Shown here piece by piece: positions 26,350 through 36,117 of a stretch of 64,000 bases of DNA. The position numbers were made by a program, and so were the translations under genes. The stretch comes from Alishewanella tabrizica (GTDB taxonomy: Bacteria; Pseudomonadota; Gammaproteobacteria; Enterobacterales; Alteromonadaceae), in contig NZ_BMYR01000011.1 of NCBI RefSeq assembly GCF_014652375.1, positions 1 through 64,000 on the forward strand. The letters are read 5' to 3'. The number at the start of each line of letters is the position of its first letter. Within the stretch, counting starts at the first letter, position 1. The notes beneath the pieces were generated by a model that was not told the origin of the DNA, ran no database searches, and was given only the letters and a program-made list of their open reading frames with translations.

Positions 26350-26849
26350 ACCTGTGCTCCTTGTACTGCCAGACGATGCTGAATAATTAACTCAGCTAAT
26401 TTTAAAAGGCCATCTTGTTCTGCAACGTTTTGTGGCTGAGTAACCACTAAAGGCAAAATAGATGACACAATATTTAACACTTGTTGCGTAATTTGTTGCT
26501 CTGCTTGTTGTAGCTCTCGGATGTTTAAGGTTTTACTGCGAGCCCCCAGCGTTTGCAGTTGGGCGAGAAGCTCAGGCAAATGTGCTAGTAAGCGGTTTAC
26601 CGTTTCTATTCGCACATTCAGTTGTTGTTGTCTTAGTAAAACAGCGCGACTAAGCTTATTCATCCATTCGCTCATCTGTTCTAAATTTGCAGCGTAATCA
26701 TCAAAACTGGCGTATTTTTGACGCGTTTCTGCTAATAAAGCCCGTAACTTATCAGACGGTGTGTAGGCCCCATCATAAGAGAGAGTGCTGATAAACTCAG
26801 CGTCATCTACACTGATCCGAGCGCTAAAAGGTACCGTTTTAGTCGTCAT
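26346..26849 (-). CDS. Unknown first gene of the flotillin/PspA operon, RHH-like N-terminus
   Basis: The 167-residue protein has no family I can name. Its N-terminus PFSARISVDDAEFISTLSYD then TPSDKLRALLAETRQ resembles a ribbon-helix-helix fold: one strand, then two helices. The rest (about 50-167) is helical with hydrophobic heptads. No signal peptide or membrane segment is seen. It starts just downstream of a promoter containing a perfect palindrome, so it could be a DNA-binding autoregulator; equally it may be a structural partner of the PspA-like protein, with which it overlaps by four bases. Confidence 0.75.
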   Translation of the reverse strand: MTTKTVPFSARISVDDAEFISTLSYDGAYTPSDKLRALLAETRQKYASFDDYAANLEQMSEWMNKLSRAVLLRQQQLNVRIETVNRLLAHLPELLAQLQTLGARSKTLNIRELQQAEQQITQQVLNIVSSILPLVVTQPQNVAEQDGLLKLAELIIQHRLAVQGAQV

Positions 26850-26888
26850 ACGCTGGCCTTTATTTAAACAACTGCTGCTATTTCACTC

Positions 26889-26916
26889 AGTGTATGCAAA
26901 TGAATTCATTTGTCAA
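26889..26916 (-). promoter_or_regulatory. Promoter of the flotillin/PspA operon with palindromic operator
   Basis: On the minus strand a consensus -35 TTGACA (26911-26916), a 16-bp spacer and a -10 TACACT (26889-26894). The perfect 16-bp palindrome CAAATGAATTCATTTG (26897-26912) covers most of the spacer and two bases of the -35. A dimeric repressor bound there would block polymerase. There is no -24/-12 element, so PspF/sigma-54 control is unlikely. Confidence 0.7.
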
Positions 26917-27068
26917 TTAGCTAAAACAAAATAATTACATTTATTAATAAATGGGGTTTAATCGCATGCTCGCAACGTATTAGCATAATCAGCCATCCAT
27001 AGCAGATAATTAATAAACTCGCGCTATCGCGAATTGATAGATAAAAATGTGGTTTGTCGAAGCCATAA

Positions 27069-27094
27069 AAAAACCCTGAATTAACAGGGTTTTT
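27069..27094. terminator. Terminator of pckA, potentially bidirectional
   Basis: AAAAACCCTG (27069-27078), loop AATTAA, CAGGGTTTTT (27085-27094). The pckA stop lies about 45 bp upstream on the minus strand. The rest of 26917-27139 shows AT-rich sequence without a gene. Confidence 0.88.
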
Positions 27095-27139
27095 AATGTT
27101 AGCACCGTCGTCAGTACGGGGAACGATATTAGCGCAAAT

Positions 27140-28738
27140 TTATAATTGTGGACCTGCCGCAACCAGTGCTTTCCCTTCGTCGTTATCCGTGAACTTCACA
27201 AAATTATCAACGAAACGTTTAGCCAGATCTTTCGCTTTAACATCCCAATCCGCTACATGGGTATAGGTAGCACGAGGATCTAAAATACCCTGCTCTACAT
27301 CATGCAATTGCGTTGGCATGGCTAAATTAAAATAGGGCAATTGTACAAATTCGGCATTTTCAATGCTGCCATCTAAAATGGCATCAATGATGGCACGAGT
27401 GGCTTTAATTGAAATACGCTTACCCGTACCATTCCAGCCAGTATTAACTAAATAAGCTTCTGCGCCAGAATCGGCCATGCGCTTACCTAATACCTCTGCA
27501 TATTTAGTAGGGTGTAAACTTAAGAACGCCGCGCCAAAACAACTAGAAAAAGTGGGTGTAGGCTCAGTAATACCACGCTCGGTACCGGCTAATTTTGCCG
27601 TAAAACCCGATAGAAAATGGTATTTTGCTTGCTCTTTTGTTAACTTAGACACCGGTGGTAACACCCCAAAAGCATCAGCCGTTAAGAAAATAACTTTTTT
27701 GGCATGGCCCGCTTTAGACACTGGCGCGACAATATTATCGATATGATAAATTGGGTAAGAGACACGCGTATTCTCTGTTTTTGAACCATCATCAAAATCG
27801 ATTTTGCCATCTGCTGCCACGGTTACGTTTTCTAGCAGGGCGTCACGGCGAATGGCTTGGTAAATATCGGGTTCATTTTCTTTTGATAAATTGATGGTTT
27901 TGGCGTAACAACCGCCCTCAAAATTGAAAACACCATCATCATCCCAACCGTGCTCATCATCACCAATTAATTGACGTTTTGGATCGGTTGATAAGGTCGT
28001 TTTACCCGTGCCAGATAACCCAAAAAATACCGCCACATCACCATCTTTACCCACGTTAGCAGAACAGTGCATAGACGCGATGCCTTGCAGGGGTAAAAAG
28101 TAGTTCATCATTGAGAACATACCTTTTTTCATCTCACCGCCGTACCAAGTACCGCCGATGAGTTGAATTCGCTCGGTAAGATTAAATGCAACGAAGTTTT
28201 CAGAATTTAAACCCTGTTCCTGCCAGTCAGGATTTGTACATTTCGCACCATTCATCACGATGAAATCTGGCTGGTAAGTCTGTAACTCAGCATCGGTGGG
28301 ACGAATAAACATATTTTTGACAAAATGAGCTTGCCAAGCTACTTCAGTGATAAAGCGTACGGCTAAGCGCGTATCTGCATTCGCGCCACAATAGGTGTCA
28401 ACAATGAATAAACGCTTACCTGAAAGCTGTTTGGTAACACGCGCTTTTAAGCTAGCCCACACCTCTGGCGTAATCGCTTTGTTATCATTTTTGCCCTGAT
28501 CAGACCACCATACGGTATTACGCGTGGTGTCGTCACGCACAATATACTTATCCTTCGGCGAACGACCAGTAAAAATACCTGTGTCAACGGAAATCGCGCC
28601 AAGCTCAGTCAGTTTACCTTTTTCATACCCCTCTAAATCGCTGCGGGTTTCTTCAGCAAACAGTAAATCATAAGACGGGTTATAAATGACTTCCGTGACA
28701 TCCGTGATGCCATATTGGCCCAAATCCAGATCGGACAT
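27140..28738 (-). CDS. pckA: Phosphoenolpyruvate carboxykinase (ATP)
   Basis: The enzyme converts oxaloacetate and ATP to phosphoenolpyruvate and CO2, the entry to gluconeogenesis. The ATG at 28738 ([14 protein letters not shown]) is preceded by AGGAG and gives 532 residues, near E. coli (540). A longer reading to 28909 has no family match. The P-loop [11 protein letters not shown] (about 245), the metal-binding [20 protein letters not shown] and the [11 protein letters not shown] region are all present. A strong terminator follows. Confidence 0.97.
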   Translation of the reverse strand: MSDLDLGQYGITDVTEVIYNPSYDLLFAEETRSDLEGYEKGKLTELGAISVDTGIFTGRSPKDKYIVRDDTTRNTVWWSDQGKNDNKAITPEVWASLKARVTKQLSGKRLFIVDTYCGANADTRLAVRFITEVAWQAHFVKNMFIRPTDAELQTYQPDFIVMNGAKCTNPDWQEQGLNSENFVAFNLTERIQLIGGTWYGGEMKKGMFSMMNYFLPLQGIASMHCSANVGKDGDVAVFFGLSGTGKTTLSTDPKRQLIGDDEHGWDDDGVFNFEGGCYAKTINLSKENEPDIYQAIRRDALLENVTVAADGKIDFDDGSKTENTRVSYPIYHIDNIVAPVSKAGHAKKVIFLTADAFGVLPPVSKLTKEQAKYHFLSGFTAKLAGTERGITEPTPTFSSCFGAAFLSLHPTKYAEVLGKRMADSGAEAYLVNTGWNGTGKRISIKATRAIIDAILDGSIENAEFVQLPYFNLAMPTQLHDVEQGILDPRATYTHVADWDVKAKDLAKRFVDNFVKFTDNDEGKALVAAGPQL

Positions 28739-28960
28739 GTTGTAGACTCCTAAGGGTACTGTAGGTAAGGTTGCAGTCTCTAGCGGACTTGATAATTTAT
28801 TATTTTTTACATAAAAGGCTAAGTTTTGTGCAAAAAATACACATACATAATAGCGTTTTTTAGGACTAAAAGATAGCGAATATTTGTGGTCGGATCGGCT
28901 ACAGAGCACAGCTGACGTGGCTTGCAGCTTGTTGCTTAATTACAAAAATTGGTAGCTTTA

Positions 28961-29785
28961 TTACAGAATTCTATCGCTTGAAGTTGCTTTGATCAATTGT
29001 TGCCAAGGTACTGCCGCCTGCCCCATCACCATAAAATCTGGATTCGCTAGTGTTTCACGCTGATTATAACTTAGTGACGCAAACTGACTATCGAGTATTC
29101 GCCCTCCCGCTTCTTCAACAATCACTTGCACCGCGCCAGTATCCCATTCACCCGTTGGACCTAAGCGTAAATAACAATCGGCTTTTCCCTCTGCTACCAA
29201 ACAGCTTTTCAAAGAACAACTGCCTAATGGCATATACTCAATGACTTGCGCAGGATGCAGTCGTTCAATAATCGGTTGCAACGGTTGTCGCCGACTTACA
29301 GCAATGCGTAATGGTTGATCAGATTGATGCTGATGCACTTGCATACGGTTAATTAAGTTTTTGTGTTGTTTAAAGGCACCATTGCTGCGAGTGGCATAAT
29401 AAGTCACGTCTTCCTTTGGCCAATAGATCACACCTAAAGCGGGCCAACCATGCTCAACTAAGGCAATACTGACGGCAAAATCACCGCTACGTGCCACAAA
29501 TTCCTGTGTACCATCCATCGGATCAATTAACCAATAACGCGCCCAATCGGAACGCTGCGACAACGGCACTAAATGCGTTTCTTCAGAAATGATCGGAATA
29601 TGTGGGGTTAATGCCGTCAACTTAGCGATAATATGGCTATTGGCTGCCAGATCAGCTGTTGTAACCGGGCTAGAATCCTGTTTTTGTTGTTCAGTGAAAT
29701 TACCGCTTTGGTACATTTCCCACAGAATTGCCCCGGCTTCACGCGCGGTCGTTTTGACAGGTTCCAGCAGATTGCTTAAAAACAT
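28961..29785 (-). CDS. cysQ: 3'(2'),5'-bisphosphate nucleotidase CysQ
   Basis: This Mg-dependent phosphatase of the inositol monophosphatase family recycles PAP (3'-phosphoadenosine 5'-phosphate) from sulfate assimilation. Motif one IDPMDGTQEFV (about 87-97) and motif two WDTGAVQVIVEEAGG (about 214-228) carry the metal ligands; ISEET lies upstream. The 274 residues are slightly longer than E. coli (246). Its start overlaps nudE by 47 bases, and a later start cannot be excluded. Confidence 0.93.
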   Translation of the reverse strand: MFLSNLLEPVKTTAREAGAILWEMYQSGNFTEQQKQDSSPVTTADLAANSHIIAKLTALTPHIPIISEETHLVPLSQRSDWARYWLIDPMDGTQEFVARSGDFAVSIALVEHGWPALGVIYWPKEDVTYYATRSNGAFKQHKNLINRMQVHQHQSDQPLRIAVSRRQPLQPIIERLHPAQVIEYMPLGSCSLKSCLVAEGKADCYLRLGPTGEWDTGAVQVIVEEAGGRILDSQFASLSYNQRETLANPDFMVMGQAAVPWQQLIKATSSDRIL

Positions 29786-30350
29786 CCGGATTAGCTTCCA
29801 AATACTGTTGCGCTAGCAATAATGCCGCAACGCTTCGAGCCTCTGTAAAATCAGCTTGTTGCAATAACGTCGTAGTATCTTGACGCGACCAACTGACTAA
29901 TTCTAATGGCTCAGGTTCATCACCGGTTTGATGCTCTGCATAAAGATCAAATGCCAGTACTACATGCATTGTAGCATTAAAATAGCCTGGTGCTAAAGCA
30001 AGGGATTTTAACTGAATAAACCGCGCAGCACCAAACCCAATTTCTTCTTTAAGTTCACGGTTCGCCGCCGTAAGTATATCTTCGCCAGGATCAATTAATC
30101 CTTTTGGAAAGCCTAATTGATAATCATGGGTACCCGCACAATATTCTCTCACTAAGTATAAGGTATCAGGATCTGGACAAGCCACAATCATCACCGCCCC
30201 CCGATTTGTGCCCACCATTCGCTCGTACGTACGTTCTTCACCATTACTAAACCGAAGTTGTAATTGCTCCACCTTAAACAATCGACTTTTTGCGACAATT
30301 TCGGCAGCCAGAATATCCGGTTTTTGTTTGTCGTTATGGCGCTGCGTCAT
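29739..30350 (-). CDS. nudE: ADP-compounds Nudix hydrolase NudE
   Basis: NudE hydrolyses ADP-ribose, NADH and diadenosine compounds. The Nudix box GLIDPGEDILTAANRELKEE (about 100-119, continuing IGF) has all catalytic residues. Other conserved stretches are RGAVMIVA and EYCAGTHDYQLGFPKG. It is divergent from yrfG with 60 bp between, as in E. coli, and its end overlaps cysQ. Confidence 0.95.
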   Translation of the reverse strand: MTQRHNDKQKPDILAAEIVAKSRLFKVEQLQLRFSNGEERTYERMVGTNRGAVMIVACPDPDTLYLVREYCAGTHDYQLGFPKGLIDPGEDILTAANRELKEEIGFGAARFIQLKSLALAPGYFNATMHVVLAFDLYAEHQTGDEPEPLELVSWSRQDTTTLLQQADFTEARSVAALLLAQQYLEANPDVFKQSAGTCQNDRA

Positions 30351-30410
30351 ACCCTACTCTCTGTTAAACTAGGTGAGCCCTTACTATAAAACGAATAGAG
30401 GAAAAAACCT

Positions 30411-31082
30411 ATGCTGCAATGGTCAGAAATCGATACTGTGCTGCTTGATATGGATGGAACTTTACTTGATCTGCACTTTGATAACTTTTTTTGGCAGCAG
30501 CATCTACCGAAACGTTGGGCTGAGATCACTGGTATTAGCGAACACCAAGCACAGGCCGAATTAATGGCAGAATATCAGCAATTACAAGGGCAGTTAGCCT
30601 GGTATTGTTTGGATTATTGGGGGAAGCGCTTGCAATTACCCATTACTGAGCTTAAGCGCGAAATTATGGATAAAATTCAAATGCGAGCAGACGTTCCTGC
30701 TTTTTTAACGGCATTAAAACAAACGGGCCGAAAAATTGTGTTAGTAACCAACGCGCATCCAGACAGCCTATCGCTGAAAATTGAACGTACGGATTTAGCC
30801 AATTATATTGAGCAACTTATTTCAACACATGAGTTTGGTGTCACTAAAGAAAGCCAATTGTTATGGCAACGCTTACAACAACGCTTAAATTTTGATCCTC
30901 AGCGCACCTTATTTGTGGATGACAGTCTGCCGATTTTAGAGTCTGCTCAGCAATTTGGTATCGCACATTTGCTGGCGGTTGCTAACCCTGATAGCCAAAA
31001 ACCGGCAACGCAGTTTGAACACTTTCCGGCCACAAGTGATTATCACACCTTGTTAGCCGACATCTACCAAAGCCGCGCATAA
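30411..31082 (+). CDS. yrfG: GMP/IMP nucleotidase YrfG (HAD family)
   Basis: This HAD hydrolase dephosphorylates purine monophosphates. Motif I DMDGTLLDLHFDNFFW (about 10-25) holds the nucleophile aspartate, motif II is VLVTNAH, the lysine is in TKESQLLW and motif IV is FVDDSLPIL. The 223 residues match E. coli (222). GAGGAAAA precedes the ATG. In E. coli hslR follows; here the type II secretion operon lies between them. Confidence 0.95.
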   Translation: MLQWSEIDTVLLDMDGTLLDLHFDNFFWQQHLPKRWAEITGISEHQAQAELMAEYQQLQGQLAWYCLDYWGKRLQLPITELKREIMDKIQMRADVPAFLTALKQTGRKIVLVTNAHPDSLSLKIERTDLANYIEQLISTHEFGVTKESQLLWQRLQQRLNFDPQRTLFVDDSLPILESAQQFGIAHLLAVANPDSQKPATQFEHFPATSDYHTLLADIYQSRA

Positions 31083-31108
31083 TGCGCGACTAAACACAAT
31101 GACGCCGT

Positions 31109-31858
31109 TTAGAAGTTGAGCAAAAAACGTCCATTTGCATCAGGTTGCCCCACAAAACGCATAGCTTGATGCACTTCATCGGGCAAACTTGGATCAGGCA
31201 GCAAACTGCCTTGAACACGAAGCGCGCCGGTCGAACTCATTGTCGCCTCGATAGCTAGTGATAAGACATTTTCGGGATCAGTGATTAACACGGGTTGCCC
31301 TGCAGCACAACTCAGACGGGCATAGATATTTTTTAAATCTAACCACGTACCTGTTGGCGGCTGCAAACTGGCGTTCAACCAGCTGGCTTGACCAATAAGT
31401 TCCTCACATTGTAACTCTGCCAAACGCAGTTGCTGTATTTCAACAACTAGATCGCCGCGTGCTTGCACTGGCAACGGTAGCGTTAGGTAAGGTAGTAACG
31501 TCGTCATAGGGAGTCTAACAATACTCTCTTCAAGCTGGAGGCCACCGAAACCGATTTGCAAGGTGCTTTGAAGATAAGGCGCACTGACTTGCTGTAAGGT
31601 ACCACTAGACAAGGCAATCTCAGGATTGAGTGTTAATAATGACCAAGGGTTTAAGCGCCATGTTAACGCAGGCAAGGGCTGTTGTTGAAAAGACAATTGC
31701 TTCACTTCGCCCTGCCATAACGTACCCGTTACTGGACCAAGCTGTACCGAAGGGGGTAACGTCAGCATTTTAAGCCACCAACTGGCGGGTGTCAGAATCA
31801 CCAAAAAGAGGATGTATGCCACTACACCACACAGCGCTAATTTCCAATGTTTTATCAT
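31109..31858 (-). CDS. gspN: Type II secretion protein GspN
   Basis: The ATG at 31858 (MIKHWKLALCG) sits directly at the gspM stop and gives 249 residues; an earlier start inside gspM is less likely. One N-terminal membrane segment (about 5-27) precedes a periplasmic domain rich in beta strands with LPPSVQLGPVTGTLWQGEV, typical of GspN. Not all systems need it; its role may be in the periplasmic part of the machine. It is the last gene of the operon. Confidence 0.92.
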   Translation of the reverse strand: MIKHWKLALCGVVAYILFLVILTPASWWLKMLTLPPSVQLGPVTGTLWQGEVKQLSFQQQPLPALTWRLNPWSLLTLNPEIALSSGTLQQVSAPYLQSTLQIGFGGLQLEESIVRLPMTTLLPYLTLPLPVQARGDLVVEIQQLRLAELQCEELIGQASWLNASLQPPTGTWLDLKNIYARLSCAAGQPVLITDPENVLSLAIEATMSSTGALRVQGSLLPDPSLPDEVHQAMRFVGQPDANGRFLLNF

Positions 31859-31859
31859 G

Positions 31860-32330
31860 TTATTCAATAACCATTCTTCTGACACGCACAATACCAGGCC
31901 GGTCAGTTACGGCCACATCTAAATTTACTAAGCGAACGCCGTTTTGATAATGCAACTGATGCAACCACGGTAGTAATTGCTCAAAAGCAATGTCTTCAAG
32001 CACCAACTGTAACTGCTCATTTTGTGGCTGCATTCTACTCACTTGAATATTAAAACTTCGCGCACTGTTACTGACAATCTGCGCCAAACTGCCCCCAGTC
32101 CGACTTGGACCCGCTGCGGCTTGAAGTAACAACGGCTGAGCTTGAAGCAACGCAAGGCGTTGCTGTTCAAGTTGTTGAAGTGCTTGTTGATCAAACTGTT
32201 TGGCTTGATGTAACGGTTGCCACACGCCCCAGTACATAAATCCTATCATAACTAGAGGTAATGCAAACAACAGGAGCTTTTGCTCACGCGCTGCTAAACC
32301 ATACCACCAGCGAAGAAATAGCTGTTTCAT
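31860..32330 (-). CDS. gspM: Type II secretion protein GspM
   Basis: The 156-residue inner-membrane protein has one membrane segment (about 18-38, LLLFALPLVMIGFMYWGVW), a coiled coil (about 40-70), and a ferredoxin-like periplasmic domain. It pairs with GspL in the inner-membrane platform. Four-base overlap with gspL. Confidence 0.94.
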   Translation of the reverse strand: MKQLFLRWWYGLAAREQKLLLFALPLVMIGFMYWGVWQPLHQAKQFDQQALQQLEQQRLALLQAQPLLLQAAAGPSRTGGSLAQIVSNSARSFNIQVSRMQPQNEQLQLVLEDIAFEQLLPWLHQLHYQNGVRLVNLDVAVTDRPGIVRVRRMVIE

Positions 32331-33517
32331 AGTTTACCTCGCATAACCACTGAGCCTTGAATTCGATTACCATCGTTACTCAATGCACCTTGCTCAACGG
32401 TATACCCAGCTTGCTCCAATTGTAATTTTAATTGTTCAAAACTGGGGAAACCTGCCGCACTGGCACCAAACCGGAGTTCTTGGCGATTGGCGTCGTACCT
32501 TAAAGAATCTAAGCGAATATCGGGTAATGCGGCTAGTCGCAACTGCAATGCAGCAAGCAAAGATAAAAAATGTTGCTGCTCAGGATCGCCACCCAACGTT
32601 TGTAATTTTTGCTGTAATTGCCGCGATAAATTGGTAATTCGCTCGTTCGGAAATAGCTGGCTATATTCCTGGCGCAATTGTTGTTCAAGATTGCTTATCT
32701 GCTTTTTTTGCTGCAAAACTTGACCAGTCAATTGCAGCATATAAATGGCTAGACAAAGCACCATTAAACTGGCGGTAAAGCGCCATTGTAACCAATAACG
32801 ATTTTGTGGCCGCTTTGGTGCATAGACACCTTGCAGCAGATTAAATGACGTACTCGTTAAGCCTCTTGCTAACAATGCGAGCGGTAATTCAGGGCTAGCT
32901 GTGTCATGTACCTGTGTTATATGTTCAGGCCAAGGACTATACGTAATTAGATTGGGCAAGCCGGCTAACGCTAAGTAATCAGGCCACCAACTGCTCTCAA
33001 TGGCAGTAGCTTGCCAGTCGTCCTGTCGCAATAACCACTGCTGCTGTAAGGCAATACAACAAGGTACGGCTTCAGCAGGTAATAATATGGCATCGGGTAA
33101 CATACGACTTACGGTAAAACCTGCCTGTTCTAACCATCCTAACCATTGTTCAAGGCGCTGCCGCTGACACAGTGCAACCTGTTGCCAGTACTGGCCATTA
33201 ATTAGTTCGGCTTTGCCGGTAGCAATATAAAGCTTGTCAATATCTTCTGCTTGATCCTCTTCCAGCATAAATGGTAATGCTTGCAAGAGTTGCTTAGTTG
33301 GTTTAGCCGGCAGCGCCACTTTTTTTAACAGCACATCTGCAGCAGGAACCAGGGCAATAACAGGGCGTTTACCTAATCGCTCCGCTAAGGCGTTAAGATC
33401 ACTTATCCCCGCAATTTCGCCACTGGCGATAATATCTTGCGTTAACGGCGCCCAGACCAGCCAACTGATCACCTGTTCTGGCTGACTCCCCAATCTTATA
33501 ATTATTTGTTCATTCAT
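32327..33517 (-). CDS. gspL: Type II secretion protein GspL
   Basis: The 396-residue bitopic protein has an actin-like cytoplasmic domain (about 1-230) that binds the ATPase GspE, a membrane segment (about 248-267, WRFTASLMVLCLAIYMLQLT), and a periplasmic domain (about 300-396) with the GspL fold. It overlaps gspK and gspM by four bases each. Confidence 0.95.
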   Translation of the reverse strand: MNEQIIIRLGSQPEQVISWLVWAPLTQDIIASGEIAGISDLNALAERLGKRPVIALVPAADVLLKKVALPAKPTKQLLQALPFMLEEDQAEDIDKLYIATGKAELINGQYWQQVALCQRQRLEQWLGWLEQAGFTVSRMLPDAILLPAEAVPCCIALQQQWLLRQDDWQATAIESSWWPDYLALAGLPNLITYSPWPEHITQVHDTASPELPLALLARGLTSTSFNLLQGVYAPKRPQNRYWLQWRFTASLMVLCLAIYMLQLTGQVLQQKKQISNLEQQLRQEYSQLFPNERITNLSRQLQQKLQTLGGDPEQQHFLSLLAALQLRLAALPDIRLDSLRYDANRQELRFGASAAGFPSFEQLKLQLEQAGYTVEQGALSNDGNRIQGSVVMRGKL

Positions 33518-34503
33518 CCCTGGCCTCCAAAGCGTCGAGCCAAAACCTTGATTGCATTATTTTCTTCTCGTTTGAATATCACAGTTAATCTGAATCCAGA
33601 TTCAAGATACGCCGTGGTTGCCAGTAATCTAAAGTGTTCAGAGTTAACTGTTAGCGCTGACTTTACGTCTTCAGGCACTAAAATCCCAGTGAGCGCAGAA
33701 CTTTGTAAAAAACTATCCACATCTTTAAACCCGTCTTCAGGCCGACTCAAAATAGCCTCTTGCGCCTGTGCTACACTAAGTTCGGGCAAAAGCGCCGCTA
33801 ACAATACGGCGGTCTCTTCAGTTAAAGTATTAATGTTAATTTTCAATACATTGCTTTGTGGAATCACACAAATATAGGGCAATAATAATTGATAATCCGT
33901 TGGCGTTACATCCAATATTACACGTAGTTCTGTCTCGGATACCATCAGACTATTTGCAGTGTAGTAAGGAAACTGCAAACTGGCGTAATCATCTTGCTCA
34001 GCGCCACCTGCAGTATTTAATAAACTATCTTCATCTAACCAATCACTGACTCGTGCGGTTAAGTATTCTGCCGGCTGATTTAGCTCCGGTGCCACTTGCT
34101 CAACTAAACGTTGAAAACTACGCTGCGCTAACGTGGGCTGTTGCTGTCCACCTTGATTTCGTTCGGGTTGTTGTTGTAAAGCATTCAGATTAAAACAACT
34201 GTGCAAATCTTGAATTTCACCTGCAATTTGACCATCCTCCACCACAAAACTGGCACCTTGTTGTGCCCAATCCTGCCCAAGATGAACAACGTCTGCCCCC
34301 TGCAGAGCGCGTCGAAGTAAGACTCGACTGAACGATTCAGCAGCCATGGCATACCAAAACGCTTGCTGCTGCTGCTGTATATTTTGTTGTCTTTGCAGCT
34401 GTAATTGCAAACGCCCACTCATACTGACGGCAATCACCGCCACAATAGCAACGATCATTAATACCGTTAAAAGCGCAACGCCGTGTTGTCGCTGTGTTCT
34501 CAT
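33514..34503 (-). CDS. gspK: Minor pseudopilin GspK
   Basis: The 329-residue protein begins with a short leader QRQHG followed by VALLTVLMIVAIVAVIAVSM. As usual for GspK, glutamate at position 5 of the mature chain is absent. The large extra domain has the calcium-site style region and a helix-hairpin-helix stretch (ININTLTEETAVLLAALL). It forms the pseudopilus tip with GspI and GspJ. Confidence 0.95.
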   Translation of the reverse strand: MRTQRQHGVALLTVLMIVAIVAVIAVSMSGRLQLQLQRQQNIQQQQQAFWYAMAAESFSRVLLRRALQGADVVHLGQDWAQQGASFVVEDGQIAGEIQDLHSCFNLNALQQQPERNQGGQQQPTLAQRSFQRLVEQVAPELNQPAEYLTARVSDWLDEDSLLNTAGGAEQDDYASLQFPYYTANSLMVSETELRVILDVTPTDYQLLLPYICVIPQSNVLKININTLTEETAVLLAALLPELSVAQAQEAILSRPEDGFKDVDSFLQSSALTGILVPEDVKSALTVNSEHFRLLATTAYLESGFRLTVIFKREENNAIKVLARRFGGQG

Positions 34504-35114
34504 GGCTGCTCCTTACGCCATAAGGCATTGGGCAACATAAATATACGCTCTACCTCACCAATATCTTGCTGTACTAACCTGACTTTAACCGCTTGAGGAA
34601 AAAACTGGTGTTGCCACCGCTCTTCCCACTTTTCATTCAACAAGTAACTTAACTCAAAAACTTCCACGCCATCTAGTAAGGGTTGGATATGTGGCTCCGT
34701 GTTGTTTACGGCATCTACATATAACGTAAATAAACGTTGTAACTGTCCCTCTTCTAAACGGTACGCTATCGCTTGTACCTCGCTACGCGGCAAAATCATT
34801 CCAGGATTACGCCATCCCTGTTGCGTAAACGTTACGCCATGATCTGTACTATCTAAAAAATATTTTTCGCCAACTAAACGCTCTTGCCGTGGCGGATCGC
34901 CCTCAATCCGCACGTATCGCGCACTGATTTGCATAAAATCGCGTTCAAGTAATAACATCGCTCGCTGCAACTGTTGTAACTGCTGTAAAGCACGCTGCGA
35001 TGCTTCATCACTGTTAGTCACACTGGTCAACACGGCAACAGACGCTAGCCCAACCATGGCAAACAGCAGCATAGCCAATAGCATTTCCAGAAAGGTAAAC
35101 CCTTTACTGTTCAT
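34500..35114 (-). CDS. gspJ: Minor pseudopilin GspJ
   Basis: The start at 35114 (MNSKGFTFLEMLLAMLLFAM) puts the prepilin cleavage site after the glycine of position 5 and gives 204 residues; a start five codons upstream is also open. The mature glutamate at position 5 is present. It overlaps both gspI and gspK and belongs to the pseudopilus tip. Confidence 0.94.
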   Translation of the reverse strand: MNSKGFTFLEMLLAMLLFAMVGLASVAVLTSVTNSDEASQRALQQLQQLQRAMLLLERDFMQISARYVRIEGDPPRQERLVGEKYFLDSTDHGVTFTQQGWRNPGMILPRSEVQAIAYRLEEGQLQRLFTLYVDAVNNTEPHIQPLLDGVEVFELSYLLNEKWEERWQHQFFPQAVKVRLVQQDIGEVERIFMLPNALWRKEQP

Positions 35115-35520
35115 CTGGCTGTCCAACATAGGTTGTTAACTGATAAATGATTTCCTCTGGCTGTTCCACCAAACTGATGCTGACATTAAGTTCACGCAAA
35201 TCAGGATCGGGCACGGTGCTAGCCCGCACACGCCAAGCCCAATTTCGATTAGCCATGCTCACTTCACCTTGCTGTAACTCACGGGGTGGCCAACTGGGAT
35301 CTAACATCGCCAATTGCAGTTGATTGTTAGCCACATAACTGGCAATGGTTAACTCTTCTAACTGCCCAATAGCGCGAAGATGATTAGAACTGGCTTGGAT
35401 AATTGCCACACCTGCAGTTGCAAAAATCACTAACGCAACCAGTAACTCTAATAGGGTAAACCCCGTAATGCGCGCACGGTACCTTGATCTCACTGCAGCA
35501 ATATTATTGTGGATATGCAA
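35104..35520 (-). CDS. gspI: Minor pseudopilin GspI
   Basis: The 138-residue protein has the prepilin motif ITG-FTLLELLVALVIFATA at about 18-37, cleaved after glycine. The leader appears long (about 20 residues); a start closer to the motif is possible. The C-terminal domain is a small alpha/beta fold typical for GspI. Confidence 0.92.
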   Translation of the reverse strand: MHIHNNIAAVRSRYRARITGFTLLELLVALVIFATAGVAIIQASSNHLRAIGQLEELTIASYVANNQLQLAMLDPSWPPRELQQGEVSMANRNWAWRVRASTVPDPDLRELNVSISLVEQPEEIIYQLTTYVGQPDEQ

Positions 35521-35547
35521 GATTAACGCGCCTTCTAAAAAACGTCA

Positions 35548-36117
35548 TCATGGGATATCCGTATCAAAACGGGTAAGGGGTAAACTAAAATCGGTACCTA
35601 CTTGCACGTTTAAAACGTTGTACTGTTCCTTAGCAAGGAAACTCAACCGAAATGGGCTAATCTCACCTGAAGACAACATAAACACTTTAGGGAGTGGCGG
35701 CAGCTCTGGATTTGTTGCTTCAGCAAAAACTGCTTCATCATCTTGCTGCCACTCCAACTCACTCAGTAAATTTTGCTCTGCACCAGGTAAGCCTTCTAAT
35801 TCTAACTGTAAACGCACTTGCTCAGGTAATTGATGTTCTTGTGCAGCTTGCGGCAATTGTGCCCATTGCCAACCATTGTCGCTGAAATAAACGAAAGCAT
35901 AACTTTGTTCGTTTACCACTAACCCCCATTCTTGCTGACGCAACTGGGCGGTCTCAGCGATAAATTGAAAGACTTGTTGAAATCTTGCTGCCTCACGGTT
36001 AACTTGCTCTTCTACGGAATCACGATTAAAGTTCAAGACCACTACACTGGCTAAAATGCCGATGAGGACAATAACCAGCAATACCTCAAGTAATGTAAAA
36101 CCGCGATGACGCATCAT
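35548..36117 (-). CDS. gspH: Minor pseudopilin GspH
   Basis: The start at 36117 (or 36114) gives MMRHRGFTLLEVLLVIVLIG, with a five- or six-residue basic leader before the cleavage glycine, and 189 residues. A start at 36153 would lie inside gspG with an untypical leader. It is the least conserved pseudopilin of the set and links the tip to the major pseudopilin shaft. Confidence 0.92.
   Translation of the reverse strand: MMRHRGFTLLEVLLVIVLIGILASVVVLNFNRDSVEEQVNREAARFQQVFQFIAETAQLRQQEWGLVVNEQSYAFVYFSDNGWQWAQLPQAAQEHQLPEQVRLQLELEGLPGAEQNLLSELEWQQDDEAVFAEATNPELPPLPKVFMLSSGEISPFRLSFLAKEQYNVLNVQVGTDFSLPLTRFDTDIP

Noticed and set aside
26850-27139. Sigma-54/PspF-type promoter for the PspA-like operon
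   Set aside because: No TGGCAC-N5-TTGC element; a sigma-70 promoter with a palindrome is present instead.
28827-28843. CRP-like site TGTG...CACA upstream of pckA
   Set aside because: The arms are nine bases apart instead of eight and the inner A/T positions of the consensus are missing.
31075-31112. Palindromes GCGCATAATGCGC and CTAAAC/GTTTAG between yrfG and gspN as terminator
   Set aside because: Stems are short and no T-run follows on either strand.
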